From Glebionis coronaria (taxonomy: Eukaryota; Streptophyta; Magnoliopsida; Asterales; Asteraceae): a stretch of DNA of 64,000 nt. The position numbers were made by a program, and so were the translations under genes. The stretch is from NCBI GenBank assembly GCA_025667525.1, contig CM046881.1, positions 31,507,580 through 31,571,579 on the forward strand, given 5' to 3'. Below the pieces are notes generated by a model. The model had not been told where the DNA came from, ran no database searches, and saw only the letters and a program-made list of their open reading frames with translations. This document shows positions 53,549-64,000 of the stretch, one piece after another; the stretch's first letter is position 1; each line of letters starts with the position of its first letter.

Positions 53549-56500
53549 TGTAACACCCTATTTTGGCAAATGGAATGTCACGCGTGATTATGGCGTGTCA
53601 TCAAAGCATACAAGGTAAATGTCTTAAAAACATTAAATGACCATGAAAAGAAATACTGGAAACAAACATTGGTACCCCAAGAATAAGCTCATCACACACA
53701 CACACATAAGTACTGTAAAGGAAAAGGACTAAACAATGTGCAAAGAAATAAGTAGCAAAATGTATGATGAAATGCATAAAGTAGAGAAGGCTAGATAGCT
53801 CCATACGCACGTACGCTTAAAGTCTACGAGCGCCCTTGAGTACCTGCCATTTGGGAACATGAAAGGAAAATGGCTGAGCATAACGCTCAGTGCACGGATA
53901 TACAAGCATAGCATGGAATAACGTAAGCATAAAGACTAATAGCAACAGAATAGTATAATTTCTAAGCAATCTGGAATCATGTTTATAAAACTGGTTTTAT
54001 AGTTTGAAAAGACTTATGCTTCTATGAAAATCTGTATTAATTAGCCAAATAGCCCATATAGGTCATGAGGTTCCACCGTGCATGAATACTTAGAGGGGAG
54101 ACCTCGTCATGCAATTAGAGGGGTTGCCTCTAATTAAATAGTCTGGGTAGGAGTGATCGGCTCCTAGTGAAGGATGCAAGGCACACGTCGCATTCACTCT
54201 GATAATACTGATAAACATGTAACTAGGATGCACTCATACGTCTCACTTGATAATATAATATAATGGCCAAAGTTAAAAAGGGACGCCACGAGCAATTACT
54301 TCGCCGTGGGGAAGTCATAGGTGCCTCCAGTGTTATGGTTATGGTACCTCCATAACTAGGTGACATTGGTCATGCATCTATATGGCTTAGGCTCTTAAAC
54401 TAACATATGTAATCAAACATATAAAACAAATACTGGGAAAACAGTTGGCCGCTAACAGGGAATCCTAATAAGGAAAGAATGTCCATACTGAAGGGACGGG
54501 AAATCTGTACCTTATGTCCAGTGAACGAAGAAGAAGAAAGAATGAAAGTCCTACTTTGATCTCACTAATGCTACATAAATAGGATACATGTATAAGTATT
54601 CTGTTTACTAAGTACTTAATTGATTATATCGTGTCTTAGCTTGTTTTATATGTTCATGTCTTGTTTTATTGATTTTAAGGTTATGTTGTGTTTATCATGT
54701 ATTCTATGTATTCTGATTAAGTATTACTTGTATTTCTTGTATTATTATACTTGTGTAATATTAAGTAACTTTATAAAAATAGCAAGTTTCCTAAAATAGA
54801 AAGTTTTCAAAAATAGAAAGTTTCCAAAAATAGATTAACTTCTTAAAATAGATCAGTTTCTAAAAATAGAAAGTTTCAAAAAATAGTAAGTTTCCTGAAT
54901 TAGAAAGTTTCCATATTTAGAATTAAGCTGAATTAATAAGCTAACAATATAAGCTTAAGTTTACTGGTTAAATAACATAAGCCATGTGATTATTTGTATA
55001 GTTTAGTAATAATATCATGTTAATTAAATAAACTATAGGTTATATGATTTAATTAAATATAAGCATGATTTAATTATATTACGGTGTATAAAATACTTAG
55101 GTTAAACATATATTAATATTATATTATTTATAACCTAAGTCATGTTTATTATTTAATTATATTCCATGTCTTAATAGTTAATTTATACAATAGTCTAAAT
55201 TAAATAAATAACTACTTAGGTTAAAACATGTATTATTTAATAAATAATAATTAACCTAAGTCCATGATTAATTAAATTAGTTATAAGTCATGTTTAATTA
55301 ATTTAATATCTTGTTAAAAATAATAACTTGTAAAAATAAAAAATACTTGTACAATTTTAGTCATGAACCGAATCCGTGAATTTAATTTAGACATGTTGTG
55401 AACCGGACCAGAAACCCCATGAACCGGACCACACAACCACCCCTTAACAGTGGCAAACCGGATCGGCCAGTTGCCACTGCTAGGGTAACATCACCACCGG
55501 CTACCGCCGGTGGTTCCTCTCTCGGCTAGCCGATGAACACAGTAGGTTCCCACCGGCTGTGTACCGTGGTTCCCCCTACTGCCTGCGGTTCCCCCTGCGT
55601 GACCCAAAACCGCCACCGGCTGTGTGCCGGTGGTAGTGGCTGCTTGCTGCCGAGACCCCAACCGAACCACAAGGACACCCTGACGCGAGTCGAGATCCCT
55701 TGTCCCTACTGTCGAACGAACCAACACCACCGAGACACTAGATCTCGGTTGGTGGTGCGAACCAAGACACGCCGAGAGCCATGGGGCTCTCGGTTGAGTG
55801 TTGGTCGAGCAAATCAACCCATAAACACCTTTTAATTTACCCCCATGATTAGTTTAACATGTTTTTACTTCTTGTTTTTATAAACCCATGGTTACATGTT
55901 CATAATTAATTAAAAAGAATAAAAGAAAAGGGTTTACGGATTACGGAATGCGTGTAATGATTGGAGAACAATAACACGCACACAATGCTTGAATTTAATT
56001 AGCCAAAACTCAAATCAAACACCCCTTGGTGTTTGTTCTTGCCGGCGGCCAAAGAGAGAAAAAGGAAGAGGCTGGGATTTTTGATTTTCTTTAAAAACTC
56101 TGTGAATGAAAATAATGTTTCCCCTTTTTGTTATTTTAGTAAAAACAAATATGGGCTTGGCCCTTGTCTTTCTTGGTGTCGCGGCATAGGGCCCACAAGA
56201 GAAAAACCCGAAGTTTTTCCCGTGTTTTAATTTACGTGTTCGTATGTTCGTGTTTTCATGTTATATTATAATTAAATAATCGTGTTATCTATAATTACTT
56301 GTACGTAGCAATATTAATCGTATTACATTAATTAAGTATGTAATTACATGTTCGCGATTCTTACGTTCATGATTTCATGTTCGTGACTATAATTATTGTT
56401 GTTAATAATTATCGTGCACTATCACGTACTTAATACTTATCGTGTAATAATACGTACATAACTTCTGTAATTAATAATCGTGACACGTGTTCATGCTATA

Positions 56501-56571
56501 AAAGGAAGGTTTTAATATGTACATACGTTTACTAAGTGTACTGTTCATGGTAAAAGCATGCGGGTTTTACA
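53549..56571 (-). repeat. Middle LTR of the chromovirus
   Basis: 3023 bp, collinear with 42133-45168 with many substitutions and small indels. Intact ends TGTAACACCC and TTTTACA. It acts as the 5' LTR of the full copy to its left and the 3' LTR of the partial copy to its right. Confidence 0.88.
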
Positions 56572-57268
56572 ACTCTTCCCCCCTAAAAAGAAAAATTTGT
56601 CCCCGAATTATAGATAAAATAAACTGAAAGAGGAACATACCCGAATTCAAAACTTGAAATGCGGGTAAGATGCCCGGATAGACTCCTCTGTTTCCCAAGT
56701 GGCTTCCCGCTCGGTATGATCCCTCCAAAGGATTTTGACGAATGGAATTGTCTTCTTCCTCATTACTCGTTCTTGCCTGTCAAGAACTCGTTCGGGTTCC
56801 TCTATGAAGGTAAGATCTTCACGAATTTGTTCCAGTGAAAACTGAACCATGTGCAGGAGATGATAATTGTACCCTCTAAGTAAGGACACATGGAAAACGT
56901 CATGAACGTGAGAAAGCTGCGGAGGTAACGCTAAACGATAAGATACTTCATTGACTCGCTCGATGATATCAAACGGTCCGATGAACCGAGGACTGAGTTT
57001 CCCTTTGATTCTGAAACGTCTAACATCACGTGTCGGCGATACCTTAAGAAATACGTGATCTCCTACGTTGAAATGTAAGTCCCTACGATGCTTGTCGGCA
57101 TAACTCTTCTGACGTGTACGAGCTTCCTGTAATTTCTGCTTAGCTACATCGACCTTCTCGTTGGTTAACTCTATCATCTCTGGTCCTTCAAGTGTTCGCT
57201 CACCAACCTGATCCTAGCAGATTGGGGCGCGACACTTCCTGTCATACAACATCTCGAATGGTGCACAC
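56572..57268 (-). pseudogene. Second copy of chromovirus pol 3' end
   Basis: Polypurine tract followed by the end of an integrase (176 residues open, 56647-57177), nearly the same as 45244-45780. It has the GPY/F module LSPRFIGPFDII and the ILWRDHTEREATWE end. Here the integrase C-terminal frame is unbroken, whereas the left copy has a stop inside it. Similarity ends abruptly near 57268 after GGTGCACACTCATTGCTA. Confidence 0.85.
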
Positions 57269-57516
57269 TCATTGCTAATATTTTAACGGTTTGTTTAGTA
57301 GAGATAATTAAATTAAGTGAGAAAAATAAAAATGGATGTATCTTTCTTATGTCATACCCTATTTTTTCTTAATTATTTTAATTCATAAACTAAAAGCGTA
57401 AATAAAAACGTGAACGTAAACTTTTTTATTCGAACTGTAAACTTTTATTCAATAATTAAAAACATACATAAACCCGAATATTAAAACTACATTAATATAA
57501 AAAAACATTACAAAAC
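57269..57516. other. AT-rich noncoding stretch
   Basis: Flank right of the chromovirus break. No feature seen. Confidence 0.45.

Positions 57517-57592
<76 letters not shown>
57517..57592. repeat. (ATA)n microsatellite
   Basis: About 25 uninterrupted AAT/ATA triplets, with imperfect continuation to about 57656. It probably varies in length between individuals. Confidence 0.95.
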
Positions 57593-57594
<2 letters not shown>

Positions 57595-57731
57595 TTAATA
57601 ATATTCTTTTGTGTGATTAATAATAATATTCTTTTGTTAAAAATAATAATAATAATAGTAAAACTTAAAAACTTAAACTCCTTGCATAAGAAACTTTGGC
57701 ATTCCAATCTCGTTTCATTTAGGGCTTTGTT

Positions 57732-58087
57732 TCAAAACTTTTCAACATTCATAGAATGCAAAATCCGAATGATACAGAGTGTGATATTCGATTGCGGCTT
57801 CTTGATAGACAGTATTTTTAGAAGTCTCACTTGGATCCTAAGTAAGATACTATTATAAATCGCAGAAAATTGACCAACTTTAAAATAAATTGTACTTTTC
57901 CATTTGCGGTTAACAGATTCAATATTTTTTATTTGATCACCCATTTTTTCATTAAAGTACTGAGTTACCTCCGACCAAAATGTTTTATCGGTTGACTTGA
58001 CCTAGGTATGTACGTCTCCGAAACACGTATCCAAGCTTCACACAAAGCAACCTCCTCATCGGGAGTCCACGGTTAGTTTGAAGCCAT
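57732..58087 (-). pseudogene. Myb-like PIF/Harbinger ORF1-type gene, decayed copy 1
   Basis: Minus strand from an ATG at 58087, with a stop at codon 5. The following sequence reads WTPDEEVALCEAWIRVSE, then HFWSEVTQYFNEKMG and SVNRKWKSTI, the order of a Myb/trihelix-like DNA-binding domain found in plant Harbinger-associated proteins (also annotated as NAM-associated or glutathione transferase T3-like). Later sequence is out of register. It is a relative of the plus-strand copy at 58814. Confidence 0.6.
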
Positions 58088-58687
58088 TTTTGTTTATATG
58101 GTATAAAATTTTATTGATGTAAAATAAAGTTTTAAAAGTGTGAAAGAAATGGCTCAAAGGTCGATATTTATAGGGGTAAAATACTTAAAGTTTAACTTTT
58201 AATAATAAAAGTTTTTTTCAAACACAAACTAGTCGTCATATGAAAGGAGACTGATTTGTTGTAACTCACCAAAGTGAGGATCACATCAGATTTGCATCAA
58301 CTCACGCATGAGTCAACTCACTATGAGAACCCATTCCCACTTCGTCCTACTTAAAGAATGTTGTTTGGTTAGTAGGTGTAGTGAGATATTTGGTACACGT
58401 AAAAGCTCTTAGTACAGTGGCTGGTCACGATGGCGCGAGCCGACAGCGCAACTAATTGTACTATAGTTCGCGTTATGGTGGTTGCGCCGAATTTACCAGC
58501 TTATGGCGTGAGCCTACGGTGCGACAACTGCACCGTGGCTCGCGTCGTCGGTCACGTTATAATTTTTATTTTATTTTTGAATTTTTGAATTTTTGAATTT
58601 ATAGCGTTACAACGGCTACTTTTTGGATATGTTTGAATTTTTGACCGTTTGAAGCATAAAATCCCCCACTTTTTACCTAATTTTTAC
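58088..58687. other. Intergenic stretch between the two Myb-like copies
   Basis: It contains a G+C-rich patch (58430-58555) with repeated GGCGCGAGCC/GGCGTGAGCC/GGCTCGCGTC words. No open frame. Confidence 0.45.
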
Positions 58688-58694
58688 TATAAAT
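58688..58694 (+). promoter_or_regulatory. TATA box of the plus-strand Myb-like copy
   Basis: TATAAAT about 75-120 bases before the first ATGs (58770 and 58814), followed by a C/T-rich stretch that would suit a transcription start. Confidence 0.45.
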
Positions 58695-58813
58695 TCCTTA
58701 TCGAACTACAAAAAAATATACCATCTTCTATTATCACTACTACATACTTCTATATTTTTTACATCCACCATGAGTAAATATCCAAACCAAAATTCAAACA
58801 AATACCTGAATCA

Positions 58814-59970
58814 ATGGATAAACAATTTTTTAAGGATCCCCAAAATCAAATACCGACTACTCAACTATCAAATTCGTCAACTTCGTCTAACCAAGATACT
58901 CCTTTATCCGCAAGTCTAGCACTTCAAGAACTAGTAAATTTTCTTCATTTGCCAACTAAAATACTAAATCCTTTATCTAACTTCTCACAACCAAACCCGT
59001 TTGTTAATTGTACACCCAAGGCATTCAATTTATGGTTCCAACAATCGCAAATCTTCCAACAATCTCAACAACAAAATTACCAAAACTTTCCTCAACACTC
59101 GTCTCAACAACCTCAAGAAACCGAAGAGCCCGATGAAGTCGAAGAACAACCTGCGTGTCCTTCGAATAAAAAAGGAGACAAAAAAGTGTTGTTAAGAAAA
59201 ACCCGAAGTCGGACCGTTCATTTTGGACCCAACATGAAGAAGAAGTTTTGGCCGAGTGTTGGATAGAAGTATCCGAAGATCCGAAGGTCGGGAATGCCCA
59301 ACCAAATGATTCATTTTCGTACAAAATTCTTGCTATGTTTAATGGTCGGCTTAAGAAGGAGGGTTATAAAGCTCGAAACAAAAATATGTTGACCGACAAG
59401 TGGACGACGTTGAACCGCGAAGTCTTCAGGTTTAATCAATTTTATGATAACGTCAAACTTTTAAGCGGCGAAAATGAAGAAAATTTGATAACTCGTGTGT
59501 TGAGTTTGTATCGAGATGAAAACGGGAACAAGGAGTTTCCACATAAAAGTGTCTGGCTTGTTTTGAAAGACTAGTACAAATAGAAAAATCCCGATTCAAC
59601 TCAAACACGGCGTCAACGCGGGAAGATAGCCGATCAAGATCTGGATCTTTTCAATGACAATGAGATCCCTCGTCCATCTGGTGCTCTAACAAAGTTCAAG
59701 GTTCAACGCTCCACAAGTTCATCCGCCACTTTGGTTTCTCAAAAAGAACAATTGATCGAATTGCTACAACAACAAATAATCAATGATCGTGATACAAAAA
59801 AAAGAGTGAATGGATCAAGAGGTGGCGGCAAGACTAGAAGTGTGTGAGCTTCAAAAGAGGAACAAAGAATTGCAAATTCTTCGGTTCGACACTACCGAAA
59901 TGAGTGTCGATGACGCGGCGAAAATCGAAAAACTTAAAGACCAGACGCGTGCAAAATATTATAAGTTTTA
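58814..59970 (+). pseudogene. Myb-like PIF/Harbinger ORF1-type gene, decayed copy 2
   Basis: 58814-59266 encodes a Gln/Ser/Asn/Pro-rich N-terminus, then an acidic stretch and a basic KTRSRTVH. A frameshift near 59222 follows, after which frame 59248-59574 continues with ECWIEVSEDPKVGNAQPNDSF, LTDKWTTLNREVFRFNQFYD, SGENEENLITRVLSLY and FPHKSVWLVLKD. This is the Myb/trihelix-like domain of Harbinger ORF1-related proteins in Asteraceae and other plants. Stops follow (59572, 59581). The downstream DLDLFNDNEIPRPSG and Ser-rich linker and a decayed coiled coil (59680-59970) complete the expected layout. Not functional in this allele. Confidence 0.65.
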
Positions 59971-61230
59971 AGTTGTATTTTTTTAAGTTTTTCGTATGTT
60001 TTTTTCTTTGTGTTTTTTTGTACTTTTTTAAGTTGTATTTTTATTTTTATTATTAATGAAAAATTAAGTTTTTTATTAATAAATTGTTGTATTTAAAAAA
60101 AGAAAAAAAAATGGTGAAGTTATCATAACGCGAGAAAATGTGATGTTAACTAAGCAGGGTGTTTTTGTTGTTATGGGAGGTTTTGGTGTTAGAAGAAAAA
60201 TGATGATATTTTACCTATTGCTTGAGTCGAGGGCTTCCACCGTACCGAATGCTGTAACAAATTATGTCCCTTTAGTGAGTGCATTTATTACTTTTACGTG
60301 ATTTTCCATCAATATAATATATTTACTTCTCATTATTTTTGTAATACTTAAAATAATAATTTAAAATTTGAATATTATACTATAAAATATTATAAACTTT
60401 ATTTTATTTTATTTTATTTTATCTTCTTTCTATTAAATCAAAATTATAAACTTAATCCAACTCAAAATTCAAATTATAATATTAATCCTAAAGCAATCTA
60501 CAAACTAAACAAGTCCTAATTAGTTTGTCATTAAGCTAACCTTTAATAAAGCTATTACGACATTTTATTTTTTTAATAAGTTTTATTAAAGTTGAAAAAA
60601 TAATCTTACAATTGGTTGAAAAGTTTCGAGTATTAAATCATTTTAATATATGCCACTAACGGTCTTTGATCATACTTTAAGTTATCTTTTTAAATTAAAA
60701 TATGTGACTCTTGGATTTTTAGTACCATTTGCGTGGATTTCGCTATTATAAAAGATACGAAAAATCAAGATTTAATTTGTCCCATAGTGGGCTCTGTTTG
60801 TGTGTTGCTTGATGGATCGATAAATGATTCAGTTCTTAATCAACTGCATATACTTTATTAATGTTGCTCCAAAAAAAAATTTATTAATATTGTTTTTAGC
60901 ATGCCTATGGTTATCAATTATATTAATTCAGCTCGTGGTTATTAATATATTCAAAAATCCTGTTAAACAGTATCTTTACTTAATTATGATAGTGTAAATT
61001 TTTTATTATGAAAAATCAAGTTATTTATCATACTAAAAGATTTAGTATTCTACTTGAATACGAGGTTTATATATTTAGTGTAGAAAAGATTTACTAATCA
61101 GTGTGGATGTCTTCATAAATATGTATCGTTTTATATGTATCGGCATGCATTATGAGAGGTTCAAATATAAGTTTAAAAAACTTGAAAAGGTTTATGTTTT
61201 AGATTAGCTATAATGGAATTTTAGTTTATA
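59971..61230. other. AT-rich noncoding stretch
   Basis: No open frame or RNA gene. Low-complexity ATTTT runs near 60398-60425. Confidence 0.5.
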
Positions 61231-61517
61231 CTTAGAACATCCATTATGGTAAACTTATTTAAAGATTTATTATTGTGTTATAGCATTAAATTATAAACTT
61301 TTTTTATTTATAAACCTCTTCCTACTATGTATAAACCTTTCAAGTTTTATATTCTTGTCAAATAATTCAAAAGCATTAAATTATAAAGAGGTTCAATATC
61401 TTAGACCTCGTCATGTCATATAAGAATGAAATGTATGTTCATTATGGTTTACAAAAGTTTAGACCTCTTTATAATCTTATAAATTTTTTTATAAATCACC
61501 ATAGTGGATACTCTTAT
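61231..61517. mobile_element. MITE candidate
   Basis: The left end AGAACATCCATTATGGTAAAC and the complement of the right end, AGAGTATCCACTATGGTGAT, match at most positions, about 280 bp apart. The interior is AT-rich with inverted GAGGTTTA/TAGACCTC words. A target-site duplication is not clear. Confidence 0.4.
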
Positions 61518-61859
61518 GTGGCAAGAAAAGGTCTTTAATCTTAAACATTTTTATAATTTAATGCAAGTGTTGTGTGAAATAACTACAAAAGTTTAAAACA
61601 TTTATATCGTAGTTGAAGTAGGTTTATTAATCTAAAAAGTTCAAAACTTAATGATGTGACATAATAATTTTAATGCATAAAGGTTTATAATATTTTACCA
61701 TAATGAATGCCATTTAATTGATTATTACTTATTTCATATTTATTTGATTTATTTGACATTTTTATGAATAATCAAGAACTTATACAGTGAACAACAGATT
61801 ACTATGTTTATTTGATCGTGTTTCTTTATAGTATGAATCTTTTTATAGCACGAATTTTA

Positions 61860-62773
61860 GGGGACGTTTGGTATGATGGAATCGTAAAGAATGAAAACAA
61901 TGAATAGAACGGAATTAGATATATAGAGAATAACTTCAATGAAACAAAAAATCTGTAAATGTTTGGTACAAGTATGGAATCGAGCAGTAGAATGGGTGGA
62001 AATGTTGATTCTTTCGTTTGGAGTAAGTAGACCATCAAAAGAGTTAAGTTAGAATATATGTTGATTACGTATTTCTGCACCTCCAACTTTGATTATCATC
62101 ATTTTTTGTTAATGTTCATACTTCTATATAAATATCGTCATCAATATAGCTCATTTCGAGATCTTGGTTTTTCTTTTTTTCTTTATAATTTGAGTTTAAA
62201 ATAACACCCAAGTGCAACTCAGTATGAGATATGAACCCAGAAATTCATTCGGAATCATAAGCAGTATTGTTGAGTTCTTCATTTTAAGTAATAACTATCA
62301 AATTTGTGTTTCTAATGCTACAAAATTAATGAAAGTATAGTTCCCTGATGAAAGATTTATTCTCTTTTTTAGGTCTAGAATACAATAACAATATAATGAT
62401 GTGGATTGTGAATCACAAAAAGTAATATAAATTAATAACATGAGAGAAGTGTAAAAAGAAGATGGTAACGGAGACGATGTGATATTGTTAATTTATTTTG
62501 ATTTGAGAACAAAATGTGCCACTCACGTGCAATTGTTTTTAGACTCTGCTTTTTTTTTTACTTTGCACCTGGGATTCACATGAGAATCAAAGGAGAAACG
62601 TCCCTTTCAATAATATTCATTCTCCAGCTTTCTTTAGTTTTTTTAGAAGAATCGAAATCGAGGAATGAGAATGCATATTGTATCCCATATTTCCATTCCT
62701 AGCCTGCAACAAACAAGGTAATTAATCCTTTTCTCCATTCTCATCATTCCATTTCATCGTAACAAACGTCCCC
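61860..62773. mobile_element. Tourist-like MITE, 914 bp
   Basis: Terminal inverted repeats GGGGACGTTTGGTATGATGG and, from the other end, GGGGACGTTTGTTACGATGA agree at 17 of 20 bases. TTA flanks both sides (61857-61859 and 62774-62776), the target-site duplication of PIF/Harbinger elements. No transposase is visible inside. Confidence 0.7.
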
Positions 62774-62832
62774 TTATAGTTTTGAATCGAGATTTTATTT
62801 TGAATGATCACTAGTATTTTTTTAGATTTTTA

Positions 62833-63267
62833 GGGCCCGTTTGGTATGGTCATTTACTTTTGAGTAATGGTTTCAAGGAAACATTAATGGTTTGGTTTCT
62901 ATAATTAGGTTACATAACAGTGTTTCACACCCACATTCACGGGTTTTCACAATATCTACTAGCAACCCAAACATTTCTGACACTTTTTACTATACTTGCT
63001 GACTTTTCTATTTAACCACAATAAATGCATAGATTTATTTTCATTTTTGATGACGTGCGAATCTTCCAACCACATGCATAATTATTTTTGTCGTTTTTTA
63101 TTTAACTTTCATAAATAAATAAAAAAATATATTTGTTTTATAAAACAATATTTTTAAAACTCAATAATAAATCAAACATTACTTTCATTTAGCAATACTT
63201 AATTCCAAACCAACCACTTTATAAACCCACATCAAAAGTAAAACCCAACTTTGAACCAAACGGACCC
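62833..63267. mobile_element. Tourist-like MITE, 435 bp
   Basis: Ends GGGCCCGTTTGGT and, inverted, GGGTCCGTTTGGT (12 of 13). Both ends continue into a TTTACTTTTG word. TTA flanks both sides (62830-62832, 63268-63270). Noncoding. Confidence 0.7.
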
Positions 63268-63621
63268 TTAAAATCTTTTTTTAATTTATAAATTAAGTTT
63301 TGGATTATTATAGTTTAAGGTTTGATAACAAGTGGAAGAGAGTTCAAATGGGTCGAACTTGAAGATTTAGGGGATGCGATTTTGGTATAATTTTTTGGTA
63401 TTACGGTTTGGGTCAAACTTGACGATGTTAAGGGTGTTGCTTGGCAACGTTATGTAAACATTAGCTAGTTTCGTGGGGCTTTTGCCCTTCCACTGCACCA
63501 AAAAAAAAATACTAAAGACTGCTCAATATAGAGAAAGATATGGAAGAGAAATATTCGACCACAAGGGCTATTGGACACTTAAAAAGTCAAACTGTATGGT
63601 AATTTATTTAGACATTTAGTT

Positions 63622-63768
63622 TTTTTTTTAATTGTTAAAATTTACAACTCACACTAACTATCTCACAAATTATATCTCACATGTCTCCACCGAGACTTGA
63701 ACCCACAACTTTAGGTTAGAAACCCACTCACACCCACTCACATACCGTTAGGCCAAGAGGCCTTTGTA
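63622..63768 (-). mobile_element. tRNA-derived SINE with target-site duplications
   Basis: On the minus strand it starts GGCCTCTTGGCCTAACGG (A-box-like), has the B-box-like GGTTCAAGTC about 50 bases on, and ends in a run of A (plus-strand T run at 63622). It is flanked by TTTAGACATTTAGTT (63607-63621) and TTTAGATATTTAGTT (63769-63783), 14 of 15 equal. This is the standard structure of a short plant SINE transcribed by RNA polymerase III. Confidence 0.75.
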
Positions 63769-63783
63769 TTTAGATATTTAGTT

Positions 63784-64000
63784 CTAATCACCCTTAGTCT
63801 AGCTAGTATCAAGCAAGATGTTCCTCAAGTAGAACCTAAACAACAGTCCAATCGGTCGGAAAGGAGTAATTCAAGAGTTCTAAATGAGGCTGAAAACTTT
63901 GTGGATAGAAGTGCTTATGATAATATTAGTAATGGGAGTAAGCTCAAGGAAGGTGGAGCTATGTTGGAGATTTTAGAAGAAATGATTACGGTGGGTCAGA
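63784..64000 (+). pseudogene. LINE polyprotein linker, cut by window end
   Basis: One frame is open from the SINE to the window end (SIKQDVPQVEPK, then NEAENFVDRSAYDN and GGAMLEILEEMITVGQ). The last part resembles the linker found before the endonuclease domain in Asteraceae L1-type LINEs. It may be intact further right. No start codon is visible here, and the SINE lies directly upstream. The assignment is from memory of the pattern only. Confidence 0.45.

Larger units (their letters stand above)
42133..57268 (-). mobile_element. Chromovirus (Tekay-like gypsy), LTR-internal-LTR-partial
   Basis: A minus-strand Ty3/gypsy element. Reading left to right it is an LTR (42133-45168), internal region with pol then gag (45169-53548), a second LTR (53549-56571), and a second copy of the pol 3' end (56572-57268). 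The last part cannot belong to a single element, so two tandem copies share the middle LTR, probably from recombination between copies. Long LTRs starting TGTAACACCC and a degenerate chromodomain-like end of Pol suggest the Tekay clade. Confidence 0.82.

Noticed and set aside
63640..63768. tRNA gene on the minus strand
   Set aside because: A- and B-box spacing fits, but no cloverleaf or acceptor stem can be drawn, and the flanking duplications and A-tail indicate a SINE.

Overview
This window is plant nuclear DNA, very probably from a eudicot of the Asteraceae. The evidence is the spliceless plant oleosin gene, tRNA-Met-primed copia elements, Athila- and chromovirus-type gypsy elements, and PIF/Harbinger-type TTA-flanked MITEs. 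The Asteraceae placement rests on the very long coiled-coil Gag of the copia element and on a LINE linker that resemble families I know from that group. It is inference, not a database result. Almost everything is nested transposable-element sequence. I find one gene that looks intact, a double-domain oleosin on the minus strand (5175-6218).

Layout. 1-3353: 5' part of a decayed minus-strand copia element (gag plus LTR). 3354-3982: 3' end and LTR of another copia. 4420-4760: LINE zinc-binding remnant. 5175-6397: oleosin gene with a short promoter holding RY and G-box motifs. From 6398: a decayed LTR. 8002-10062: 5' part of copia B, interrupted by copia C (10063-14467), which is itself cut off after its integrase. 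14468-16249: unassigned noncoding DNA, possibly an LTR. 16250-37352: a 21.1 kb copia element D on the minus strand with both LTRs and a perfect 5-bp target-site duplication (TSD). Its gag is split by a 9.5 kb Athila-like element (23032-32498) with 2-kb near-identical LTRs that codes only for Gag and protease. 37353-42132: noncoding sequence and a Sirevirus-like LTR start. 42133-57268: a chromovirus (Tekay-like) arranged LTR-internal-LTR-partial internal, carrying a nested noncoding LTR element (48025-52214). 57269-64000: two decayed PIF/Harbinger-type Myb-like genes head to head, three MITE candidates, a SINE with TSDs, and the start of a LINE open frame cut by the window end.

The elements do not form a pathway. 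What can be read is insertion order: copia D landed in older DNA and then received the Athila-like element, the chromovirus lies in the Sirevirus-like element, and the noncoding LTR element lies in the chromovirus. The most notable observations are the natural tandem oleosin, the Gag-protease-only element with hairpin arrays in its LTRs, and polypurine-tract-like motifs repeated upstream of the 3' LTR in three otherwise unrelated elements. All statements come from reading the sequence by eye. No alignment or search was run.
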